From Clostridiales bacterium (GTDB lineage: Bacteria; Bacillota; Clostridia; Oscillospirales; Oscillospiraceae): a stretch of DNA of 11,295 nt. The stretch is taken from the NCBI GenBank assembly GCA_003533405.1, contig DQDL01000030.1, positions 6,187-17,481 on the forward strand, written 5' to 3'. Of this stretch, positions 6,468-11,289 are shown one piece after another (the stretch's first letter is position 1; each line of letters begins with the position of its first letter). The notes beneath the pieces were generated by a model. The model was not told the DNA's origin. It saw nothing but the letters and a program-made list of their open reading frames with translations, and made no database searches. The position numbers were made by a program, and so were the translations under genes.

Positions 6468-7034
6468 ATGAATTTCAAAGACAGAATTTACGATGCAGTA
6501 TCGGAGTACATGGACAAGATGACGGAGCTTATAGCGCAGGAGCGTGAGCTCAAGGACAAGCAGCAGAAGGAAACAATAGCCCGAGTGGAGGCCGACCGCC
6601 TTCGCAGCGAGATGGAGCGGCAGCGCAAGACGGAATATGAAGAGGTCATTTGCCGCATAGAAAAAATCAAGCAGGCTCATAGTGCTGCTGTTGAGGAGTG
6701 GAATATGCTTGACAGCGCAAAGCTTCACCCAGATGCCGAGCTTTTGAAGCTTGACATACCGATGAATAAGGCACAGTATCAGCAGCTTTGCGACAAGCAC
6801 AAGGATAACTCGCTCATGCTGTCGCTCCTGTGCAAATACGCTGACAAGCATCCTGATGAAGAACTGTACGCCGAGCGGCCTTGTGATGCAGATACCCGTA
6901 TATCAGTATTCAACGATTACGCAGCCCGTGCAGTAAATGCATGCCGAGAGCCGGACTCAATGCGTGCGGCCATGTTCCTGGATAACATAGGCGTACCTGC
7001 TGTTTGTTGTTATGAGTATGGCGATAATGGTTGA
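6468..7034 (+). CDS. Unrecognised protein with N-terminal coiled coil
   Basis: I chose the ATG at 6468 because AAAGGA lies eight bases upstream. The frame is open further back, but only through repeats. The 188-aa product has a long charged helix at about 15-85, rich in Glu, Lys, Gln and Arg (ELKDKQQKETIARVEADRLR and on), predicted to be a coiled coil. A more globular C-terminal half follows (about 95-188) with several Cys. No catalytic motif or membrane segment is visible and I do not recognise the family. Its stop overlaps the sigma-factor start (TGATG), so the two are translationally coupled and may work together. Confidence 0.72.
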   Translation: MNFKDRIYDAVSEYMDKMTELIAQERELKDKQQKETIARVEADRLRSEMERQRKTEYEEVICRIEKIKQAHSAAVEEWNMLDSAKLHPDAELLKLDIPMNKAQYQQLCDKHKDNSLMLSLLCKYADKHPDEELYAERPCDADTRISVFNDYAARAVNACREPDSMRAAMFLDNIGVPAVCCYEYGDNG

Positions 7035-7807
7035 TGTCAAACGAAGAACTGGCTGTGCTGATACAAAACGGCGACAGGGAGCGGGAGATTGAGCTGTGGG
7101 AGCAGGTGAGGCGCTTTGCAATGAAGCTGGCGAACAAATGGCTTGCTGCTTTTCGCTCCCGCTCTGATGTCGAGTTCGACGACCTAATGAGCGTAGCATA
7201 TATTGCCATGTGTGAGGCTGTAGCGACCTACAAGCCCGACAGCGGAAGCTTTATCGGCTGGTATAGCTTTTATCTTAAAGACGGCTATACAACGCTCTAC
7301 GGCCTTAGAACGAGGCGAACGGCAAATGACCCGCTCAATAATGCGATAAGTTTAAGCACCCCGCTGGACGACAACGGGGAGATAACGCTCGGGGACGCTG
7401 TGGCCGACCCTAACAGCACAGAACGCTTTGAGCGGGTCGAGGATGCCTTGTACCGGCAGGAGCTGCACAATGCGCTGTGCGAGGCTTTAAAGATCATTCC
7501 CGCCGAATATCTAAGCGTTATAGAGCGGAGGTATTTTAACGGGCAGACCATAAAGAGCATAGCTGCCGACCTGCTGACAACGGTCAATGAGGTCAAACGG
7601 TGCGAAAGCGGCGGTCTGTGGGCAATTCGCCGCAGTCCGGCAATAAACACTCTGCGCAGCTTCTCGGACTTTGATTTCTACAAGGGTACAGGCTTATCCA
7701 GCTTCAAGCGTACAGGCACAAGCATACAGGAAAACTATCTGCTCTATGAGGAAAATGCAGAAATGTGCGACCAAAAAAAGATGAATTTTTCGGACAATAT
7801 CACCTAA
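7034..7807 (+). CDS. Sigma-70-family RNA polymerase sigma factor (element-borne)
   Basis: The 257-aa protein has a sigma region 2 at about 42-100, with EFDDLMSVAYIAMCEAVATY followed by FIGWYSFYLKDGY, and a region 4 HTH at about 147-198, with IIPAEYLSVIERRYFNGQTI and KSIAADLLTTVNEVKRCESG. This matches phage- and element-associated sigma-like proteins of Firmicutes. The C-terminal 60 residues after region 4 are Ser/Asn-rich and unassigned. The ATG at 7034 overlaps the preceding stop; a TTG one codon earlier (7031) is an alternative. No strong SD is visible, consistent with coupled translation. Which promoters it reads is unknown, but it could switch on other element genes or exploit a helper element. 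Confidence 0.82.
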   Translation: MSNEELAVLIQNGDREREIELWEQVRRFAMKLANKWLAAFRSRSDVEFDDLMSVAYIAMCEAVATYKPDSGSFIGWYSFYLKDGYTTLYGLRTRRTANDPLNNAISLSTPLDDNGEITLGDAVADPNSTERFERVEDALYRQELHNALCEALKIIPAEYLSVIERRYFNGQTIKSIAADLLTTVNEVKRCESGGLWAIRRSPAINTLRSFSDFDFYKGTGLSSFKRTGTSIQENYLLYEENAEMCDQKKMNFSDNIT

Positions 7808-7813
7808 AAGAAA

Positions 7814-7839
7814 AGTCCGCCCGATTTACAGGGCGGACT
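7814..7839. terminator. Shared terminator between sigma factor and convergent 190-aa gene
   Basis: A 9-bp perfect stem AGTCCGCCC/GGGCGGACT with an 8-base loop lies between the two convergent stops. The T-rich tail (TTTTCTTTT) is on the minus strand, so it is strongest for the leftward gene. The plus side has only a weak ATGTTAT tail. Confidence 0.82.
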
Positions 7840-7850
7840 ATGTTATGCGG

Positions 7851-8423
7851 TTATTTTGGTATGCTCATTTTGTCTGCGCTTAAAACCCCGTAAAGGAAGC
7901 AGTATTTGTCGGCATACTCGCCGGAATTGATAAAATTGCCCGAACAAGGTTTATATACCATGCTCCTAAGCTCCGTCAAGATTTGTGTATCGACAAAGGA
8001 TGCGTCACAGATGTCTTCGCAAGCTATGAGTTCATCGATGCGAGCTTTGATATCCAGTGCGGCGGTATATGCTTGATACTTATGACGCTCTTTAAGCCAG
8101 TCAAGCCGAATGCCGCACAAATCTGATGCGGCGGCGTCACCCGCTACCTTGACAACAGTATCGAATATGTCGTCAAGCTCCTCCCAGTCCTCCGATGTCA
8201 AAAACCTTTCGGCAAGGGCTGTTAGTTCGTCTGCATTGGGGTTATCTTTGTTTACTGCCGCCAGCTCGGTGTTTAGACCCATATAGACCCATGAACTCAA
8301 TCCATCCTCATGGGCTAATTGGTAAATTAACTTTGCGGAGCTTGATAGCTCTGCTGTGCTTAGCTGCTTGAACTCGATGGTGTCCCTGTCTGAATAGAGG
8401 TGGCCGGTTATTCCTTTAAACAT
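7851..8423 (-). CDS. Unrecognised acidic 190-aa protein
   Basis: I chose the ATG at 8423 over the in-frame start at 8465, because AAAGGAAGG precedes it and the longer version would run into the promoter and operator. The product is mostly helical and acidic, with an NPNADELTALAERFL stretch and Cys residues near the C-terminus. There is no signal peptide, membrane span or known catalytic motif, and I cannot assign a family. It diverges from the ribbon-helix-helix gene across three palindromic operators and has its own promoter, one operator lying between -35 and -10. It is therefore a regulated accessory (cargo or immunity-like) gene, with function unknown. Confidence 0.7.
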   Translation of the reverse strand: MFKGITGHLYSDRDTIEFKQLSTAELSSSAKLIYQLAHEDGLSSWVYMGLNTELAAVNKDNPNADELTALAERFLTSEDWEELDDIFDTVVKVAGDAAASDLCGIRLDWLKERHKYQAYTAALDIKARIDELIACEDICDASFVDTQILTELRSMVYKPCSGNFINSGEYADKYCFLYGVLSADKMSIPK

Positions 8424-8455
8424 GTTTATACCTTCCTTTCTTGTGCTGTGCTCAC

Positions 8456-8484
8456 ATGATAACATATTGAATTCAATATATCAA
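8456..8484 (-). promoter_or_regulatory. Promoter of the 190-aa gene, operator inside the spacer
   Basis: Minus strand: TTGATA (8479-8484), a 17-bp spacer and TATCAT (8456-8461). The palindrome at 8464-8479 fills the spacer, so a bound protein would block RNA polymerase directly. Confidence 0.65.
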
Positions 8485-8545
8485 TTGACACAATAAACAA
8501 TATTGCATTCAATATATTGTTCAAAATACATATTGAATTCAATAG
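8464..8545. repeat. Three palindromic operators in a divergent promoter region
   Basis: O1 ATATTGAATTCAATAT (8464-8479) is a perfect 16-bp palindrome. O2 (8500-8515) is the same with one change (GCATTC). O3 (8530-8545) keeps the 14-bp core TATTGAATTCAATA. Centre spacings are 36 and 30 bp. O1 sits in the leftward promoter spacer and O3 covers the rightward -35. The likely ligand is the adjacent ribbon-helix-helix protein (inference). Confidence 0.8.
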
Positions 8546-8561
8546 ACGAGAGTGCTATAAT
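8533..8561 (+). promoter_or_regulatory. Promoter of the ribbon-helix-helix gene, -35 within operator O3
   Basis: TTGAAT (8533-8538) lies inside operator O3. A 17-bp spacer and perfect TATAAT (8556-8561) follow. A 7-bp hairpin (GCGGGGA with TTTCCGC, using wobbles) sits in the 5' leader before the RBS. Confidence 0.65.
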
Positions 8562-8611
8562 GAGCCAAATATGGCGGGGAGGCAAGCTTTCCGCAAGCAA
8601 GGGGGTATTGT

Positions 8612-8806
8612 ATGCCTGCATCAAAGGCACAGCAGAAGGCCGTCAATAAGTATATCAAGAACAATTACGATGTCTTTCAAATCCGCATGCCGAAAGGGAA
8701 AAAGGACAAAATAAAAGCCCATGCGGAAAACATGGGCGAAAGCCTCAACAGCTTTATAAACCGTGCTGTTGATGAAGCAGTCGAGCGGGACGAGGAAGAG
8801 AAGTAA
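8612..8806 (+). CDS. Arc-type ribbon-helix-helix DNA-binding protein
   Basis: The 64-aa protein fits the ribbon-helix-helix fold. Its DNA-reading strand is YDVFQIRMPKG (about 19-29), helix A is KKDKIKAHAENMG, and helix B begins SLNSFINRAVDEAVERD. The N-terminus is basic. Such proteins act as dimers of dimers on short palindromes and often repress their own promoter, or serve as antitoxins. No toxin gene follows in the same direction. The ATG has AAGGGGG upstream. Three matching palindromes just upstream make autoregulation and control of the divergent 190-aa gene the simplest reading. Confidence 0.82.
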   Translation: MPASKAQQKAVNKYIKNNYDVFQIRMPKGKKDKIKAHAENMGESLNSFINRAVDEAVERDEEEK

Positions 8807-8816
8807 AGCATATTTC

Positions 8817-8845
8817 TTGACAACCCGCTCGGCAAACGCTATAAT
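8817..8845 (+). promoter_or_regulatory. Perfect consensus promoter of a small RNA
   Basis: TTGACA (8817-8822), exactly 17 bp, TATAAT (8840-8845). This is the only perfect consensus promoter I found in the window, and no ORF of any size with an RBS follows it before a terminator. Confidence 0.85.
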
Positions 8846-8851
8846 GGACGC

Positions 8852-8956
8852 AGAAAGAGCGCTGCGACAAGCGGTCAGCTCGGTATGTTTAGGTAAAAAA
8901 CAGCTTTAAAAGCAGTCAAAGACCGTCACTTGGCCGAGTGGCGGTTTTTGCTTTTT
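8852..8956 (+). ncRNA. Candidate small RNA, about 105 nt, antisense to a 27-aa peptide gene
   Basis: The predicted transcript starts about seven bases after the consensus promoter and ends at the intrinsic terminator with two T runs. It carries no RBS-preceded ORF; ATGTTTAGGTAA is only a 3-codon frame. Its 3' end overlaps and is complementary to the 3' half of a minus-strand peptide gene (8926-9009). This is the arrangement of 3'-overlapping type I antitoxin RNAs such as those of the TxpA/RatA and BsrG/SR4 pairs. Start and end are predicted to within a few bases. Confidence 0.65.
8922..8956. terminator. Terminator of the small RNA, shared with the convergent peptide gene
   Basis: A 9-bp stem ACCGTCACT/AGTGGCGGT with a 6-base loop is followed on the plus strand by TTTTTGCTTTTT. 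On the minus strand the same hairpin is formed by the last codons and stop of the peptide gene, with a weaker T-rich tail. Confidence 0.82.
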
Positions 8957-9009
8957 ATGATAAACTGGACTATCAGCTTTCGCAGTGTCAAAGTTATCGT
9001 AAGTCGCAT
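8926..9009 (-). CDS. 27-aa hydrophobic/basic peptide, candidate type I toxin
   Basis: The peptide starts MRLTITLTLRKLIVQFIIKS and ends in a basic tail, with RHSAK as its last five residues. An alternating Leu/Ile/Thr/Val stretch fills residues 3-18, and seven Arg/Lys residues include four in the last nine. Immediately upstream is AAAGGAGGTGA (9014-9024), an almost ideal Shine-Dalgarno at correct spacing, which is hard to explain by chance. Its last codons and stop lie within the terminator hairpin. The convergent small RNA covers its 3' half. Size, composition and arrangement resemble membrane-active type I toxins. I do not know a named family for it, and a regulatory or leader peptide is the alternative. 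Confidence 0.6.
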   Translation of the reverse strand: MRLTITLTLRKLIVQFIIKSKNRHSAK

Positions 9010-9050
9010 TGCCTCACCTCCTTTGCGGAGATGTAGCTAACCGCCTGCCG

Positions 9051-9078
9051 CTTTACAGCGCTCACACCTGTAAAGGTG
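9051..9078 (-). promoter_or_regulatory. Mutually exclusive hairpins in the peptide mRNA leader
   Basis: CTTTACAG (9051-9058) can pair with CTGTAAAG (9068-9075), while CACCT (9065-9069) can pair with AGGTG (9074-9078). The two structures share bases and cannot coexist. They lie 27-54 bases upstream of the strong SD, so the mRNA leader may switch folds. I found no strong promoter upstream; a weak extended -10 (TGTGATAAC) at about 9088-9096 is a possibility. Confidence 0.4.
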
Positions 9079-9153
9079 CATCGACAGGTTATCACATATG
9101 CTGCGATAATTCAAGAATAACCTCGATAAAACGACTATTATTTGTAAGAAAAT

Positions 9154-9193
9154 AATTCAACAAAAATTCAACTCCATTGCGAAAAGTTGAATT
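9154..9193. promoter_or_regulatory. Right-arm integrase binding sites
   Basis: AATTCAAC occurs at 9154-9161 and 9165-9172 (11-bp spacing, as in the left arm) and inverted as GTTGAATT at 9186-9193. The outer copies form an 11-bp inverted repeat AATAATTCAAC/GTTGAATTATT. A further TTGCGAAA/TTTCGCAA inverted repeat (9177-9184, 9195-9202) encloses the inverted box. Confidence 0.65.
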
Positions 9194-9226
9194 ATTTCGC
9201 AAAACGATAGAAAAAGCAAAATTGAA

Positions 9227-9250
9227 AAATCCTTGAAATTTCAAGGATTT
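9227..9250. repeat. 24-bp perfect palindrome next to attR
   Basis: The two 12-base halves (9227-9238 and 9239-9250) are exact reverse complements with no loop; the centre is TTGAAATTTCAA. It sits 40 bp inside the attR repeat. It could be an accessory-protein site, a cruciform, or a weak bidirectional terminator isolating the element end. Confidence 0.6.
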
Positions 9251-9289
9251 GCGGCACAATATGAAACAATGTAAAACGCACTGATTGAA

Positions 9290-9336
9290 ACTCCGACTCT
9301 GAAGGTCGTGGGTTCGAATCCCGTCGGGCGTACCAA
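9290..9336 (+). repeat. attR, 47-bp direct repeat copy 2 (displaced tRNA-Arg 3' end)
   Basis: Perfect copy of 2982-3028. It starts within the anticodon arm and lacks the tRNA 5' half and promoter, so it is not a functional gene. Confidence 0.93.
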
Positions 9337-9376
9337 AGCCCTAAAGGCACAAGCCTTTGGGGCTTTATTTATTACC
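9335..9376 (+). terminator. Stranded original terminator of tRNA-Arg
   Basis: AAAGCCCTAAAGGC (9335-9348) pairs with GCCTTTGGGGCTTT (9353-9366) over 14 bp with one wobble, loop ACAA, followed by a T-rich tail. It starts right at the CCA of the displaced tRNA end. It is therefore most simply the pre-insertion tRNA terminator. Confidence 0.82.
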
Positions 9377-9534
9377 GAGGCAGCGGAGCATCCGGCACGG
9401 TGCGCAGTATCAAAAAATGCTGCCCCACCACTTCGGTCACAGCCTCGCTCATCCTCACCGGCACTATGGTACAAAACCGACCCAATCAAGCAAAGCACGA
9501 GACTGCAAGCTTCATAAAACAGCATAAGCTATAA
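9377..9534. other. Host intergenic stretch, nothing recognised
   Basis: Between the stranded tRNA terminator and the mgtE terminator I see no RBS-preceded ORF, RNA gene or repeat. Longer open frames crossing it are antisense to the tRNA fragment or lack starts with RBS. Confidence 0.6.
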
Positions 9535-9565
9535 CAAAAATCCTGCACGAAAGTGCAGGATTTCT
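9535..9565 (-). terminator. mgtE: mgtE terminator
   Basis: A 10-bp stem AATCCTGCAC/GTGCAGGATT with a GAAA loop (9539-9562) is followed on the minus strand by a T run. It lies just beyond the mgtE stop codon. T-rich sequence on the plus side also gives some rightward activity. Confidence 0.85.
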
Positions 9566-9569
9566 TGAC

Positions 9570-10943
9570 TTATATATGAAAAATGTTTATCAGAAACAGC
9601 AGCGACAGGCCGTAGTAGGTCACGACGGCGACAAGGTCGTTGACGGTCGTGATCAGGGGACCTGAGGCGACTGCGGGGTCGATGCGTATCTTGTTAAACA
9701 GCATCGGTATCAGCGTGCCGACAAGGCTCGACACCACCATGGCAACGATGAGTGACACGCCCACGCAGCCGGAGATGAGAAACGCCGACGCCCAAACATA
9801 GCCCTTGCAGACATGGATATACACGCCCAAAAACACCAGCGCCATGATGCCGAGGCAGCCGCCGTTTAAAAGCCCGACACGCATTTCCTTGCCGAGCAGC
9901 GCAAGCTCGTCCTTGAAGCTGAGCTTTTCGTCAACGAGCACACGGATGGTGACCGCCAGCGACTGCGTGCCGACATTGCCCGCCATGTCCAGCACGAGCG
10001 ACTGGAAGCAGATGACGATGGGCAGCGCCGCAACGACCTCTTCAAAAACGCCGACCACCGAGGAAACGGCCATGCCCAAAAACAGCAGCGCAATGAGCCA
10101 CGGCAGGCGCTTTTTCATGCTCACGAGCGTAGGCTCGTTAAGATCCTCCTCCGAGGTCAGGCCGCCGAGCTTTGCGTAATCGTCGCCCATAGCGTCGTCA
10201 ACTAGCTCAACGAGATCCTGCGCAGTTAATATACCGGCGATTTTGCCGTCCTCTGAGAGCACCGGCAGGGAGTCTTCTTCATAATCTGCAATGCGGTCGA
10301 TGCAGTCCTCTATCTTCTCGTGCGCAAGCACATAGGGGTAGCCACGGCGAATAATGCCTGCAAGCGGGTCGTTTTCACGGGCGATTATGAGATCGGGAAG
10401 GTCGATAGCACCGGCAAAGGCACCGTCCTTGTCCACGACATAGAGCGTCTGGATGTTGTCGTGCTCACCGGCTTGACGCACCAGCTCGCTCATGGCGCTG
10501 CGGATAGTCAGCGTATCGGGGATGCAGACAAAATTGCTGCTCATGCGGCTGCCTATCTCGTCCTCGTCAAAGGCCAGCAGTCGGCGGACATCGTTTCTCG
10601 TGTCGTCGTCAAGGTGAGCCGCCAGCGCCTTCTTCGTCTCGGGCGTCAGCTCACGCACAATGTCGGTCGCATCGGCAGCATCCATTTCGGAGATGACCTC
10701 GGCTGCCAGCGCAGCGGGGAGCTCTGCAAGGTATTGCGGAGCATCGTCAAAATACGGAAACAGCTCTGCCAAGGTCTCGGCATCAAGCTTGGAAAACAGC
10801 CGCTCACGCTCGGTGTCCGTAAGCTCTGTGACAGCCATTGCGACATCACGCTCGTGGAAGTGCTTTAAAAGCTCTGTCAGTTCATCCTTGCGGATGAGTG
10901 CAATAATTTCCTGTGTAAAATCGTTTCTTTTGATATCCTTCAT
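9570..10943 (-). CDS. mgtE: Magnesium transporter MgtE
   Basis: The 457-aa protein has the full MgtE architecture. A superhelical acidic N domain (about 1-130) is followed by two tandem CBS domains (about 135-255) that sense cytosolic Mg2+. A plug helix leads into a five-helix transmembrane pore domain (about 281-457). Signature pore sequences are LDMAGNVGTQSL at 318-329 and DPAVASGPLITTVND at 422-436, with D436 at the place of the selectivity Asp of the Thermus protein. It is a homodimeric inner-membrane channel-like Mg2+ importer that closes when Mg2+ binds the N and CBS domains. AAGGAGG precedes the ATG. A promoter and a long leader with an attenuator lie upstream, implying Mg2+-responsive expression. 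Confidence 0.97.
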   Translation of the reverse strand: MKDIKRNDFTQEIIALIRKDELTELLKHFHERDVAMAVTELTDTERERLFSKLDAETLAELFPYFDDAPQYLAELPAALAAEVISEMDAADATDIVRELTPETKKALAAHLDDDTRNDVRRLLAFDEDEIGSRMSSNFVCIPDTLTIRSAMSELVRQAGEHDNIQTLYVVDKDGAFAGAIDLPDLIIARENDPLAGIIRRGYPYVLAHEKIEDCIDRIADYEEDSLPVLSEDGKIAGILTAQDLVELVDDAMGDDYAKLGGLTSEEDLNEPTLVSMKKRLPWLIALLFLGMAVSSVVGVFEEVVAALPIVICFQSLVLDMAGNVGTQSLAVTIRVLVDEKLSFKDELALLGKEMRVGLLNGGCLGIMALVFLGVYIHVCKGYVWASAFLISGCVGVSLIVAMVVSSLVGTLIPMLFNKIRIDPAVASGPLITTVNDLVAVVTYYGLSLLFLINIFHI

Positions 10944-10976
10944 ATTAGCATCCTCCTTGATCGATCAGTTGGGCGC

Positions 10977-11031
10977 AAAAAATGCACCGGCTCGGAGATA
11001 GTTGCCAAACAGAACAACTCCGGGGCGGCGC
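10977..11031 (-). terminator. mgtE: Leader terminator (attenuator) upstream of mgtE
   Basis: On the minus strand GCGCC (11027-11031) pairs with GGTGC (10984-10988), and inside it CGGAG pairs with CTCCG and GTTG with CAAC. The hairpin is followed by ATTTTTT, 34 bases before the mgtE start codon. A competing small hairpin GGTGC/GCGCC across the T run (10972-10988) is also possible. A terminator between promoter and gene implies conditional readthrough. Confidence 0.65.
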
Positions 11032-11195
11032 AGAAGAACACTATGAAACGGTACGGTCAGTCCATGCCCATGGAAGCCCGCACACTATCATCGTATCTCT
11101 GCCTGCCGCATATCCGACCTCGCCCTGTACTTCCGCAGCTATCCATGAACATTCACCTCCGTAAAATGCTTGTGTTATGCCGTTTTCCGGCTTTC
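11032..11195 (-). promoter_or_regulatory. Structured leader of mgtE, Mg2+ riboswitch or leader-peptide control
   Basis: The predicted transcript has about 160 nt before the leader terminator. It has faint M-box-like segments (GGAGGTGA near the 5' end and CATAGTG near the 3' end). The central GACGCCAATGGG-type block expected of an M-box is missing, so that identification is weak. CATGG/CCATG and GGAAG/CTTCC pairings can fold it. A strong SD with a 29-codon ORF lies inside, offering an alternative, translation-based mechanism. Confidence 0.45.
11057..11146 (-). CDS. Upstream ORF (29 aa) in the mgtE leader
   Basis: GGAGG (11156-11160) is nine bases from an ATG at 11146. A second in-frame ATG at 11152 is too close to the SD. 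The 29-residue product starts MDSCGSTGRGRICGRQRYDD, is Arg/Gly-rich in the middle and ends at TGA just before the attenuator region. It is not known to me. It could be a translated leader peptide coupling ribosome behaviour to the terminator, or the SD-like purine run may belong to an aptamer. Confidence 0.35.
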   Translation of the reverse strand: MDSCGSTGRGRICGRQRYDDSVRASMGMD

Positions 11196-11201
11196 GGGCT
11201 C

Positions 11202-11230
11202 ATGATAGCAAAGTGATACAAAATTGTCAA
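11202..11230 (-). promoter_or_regulatory. mgtE: mgtE promoter
   Basis: Minus strand: perfect TTGACA (11225-11230), a 17-bp spacer and TATCAT (11202-11207). Transcription would start near 11195, giving about 250 nt of leader before mgtE. Confidence 0.78.
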
Positions 11231-11236
11231 TCGCCG

Positions 11237-11289
11237 TTTTGCACAAAAGTCTTAATATTGTCAAAGCAGTCTTTTCACGGCGTGCAAAA
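11237..11289. repeat. 8-bp inverted repeat upstream of the mgtE promoter
   Basis: TTTTGCAC (11237-11244) and GTGCAAAA (11282-11289) are inverted, 37 bp apart. They may be part of a terminator or operator for a gene beyond the window. I see no gene in 11231-11295. Confidence 0.3.

Larger units (their letters stand above)
2982..9336. mobile_element. Small integrative element in tRNA-Arg(CCG), about 6.3 kb
   Basis: The element is bounded by 47-bp perfect direct repeats (2982-3028 and 9290-9336) that contain the 3' part of tRNA-Arg, including its anticodon. A tyrosine integrase gene lies next to the tRNA. Gene order is integrase and XRE repressor (minus), then an excisionase-like HTH, two winged-helix proteins, a repeat block, a coiled-coil protein and a sigma factor (plus). 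These are followed by a divergent unknown/ribbon-helix-helix pair and a small RNA/peptide locus. I find no capsid, terminase, relaxase, coupling-protein or secretion genes. Int, repressor, Xis and possible Rep in this order recall phage-inducible satellites, but a cryptic island or a remnant is equally possible. Confidence 0.92.

Noticed and set aside
6013..6478. Minus-strand ORFs of 140 and 103 aa over the repeat block
   Set aside because: They are made of low-complexity repeat translation with no RBS, and cross the 5' end of a well-supported plus gene.
8517..8714. 65-aa plus ORF overlapping the RHH gene
   Set aside because: It starts within the operator/promoter region, upstream of the mapped -10, and overlaps the better-supported RHH frame.
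8612..9009. RHH protein as antitoxin of a classical type II pair
   Set aside because: No same-strand toxin gene follows; the nearby 27-aa peptide is on the opposite strand and matched to an RNA instead.
9290..9336. A second tRNA-Arg gene
   Set aside because: It lacks the 5' half of the tRNA and any promoter; it is the displaced 3' fragment.
9241..9525. 94-aa minus-strand ORF containing RPTGFEPTTFRV
   Set aside because: It is another antisense-tRNA artefact, over the attR copy of the tRNA 3' end; there is no RBS.
10320..10868. 182-aa plus-strand ORF
   Set aside because: It is a shadow of mgtE, which has all family motifs.
11034..11170. Confident M-box (ykoK) call for the mgtE leader
   Set aside because: Only end segments resemble the consensus; the central conserved block is not seen, so it is kept as one of two hypotheses.
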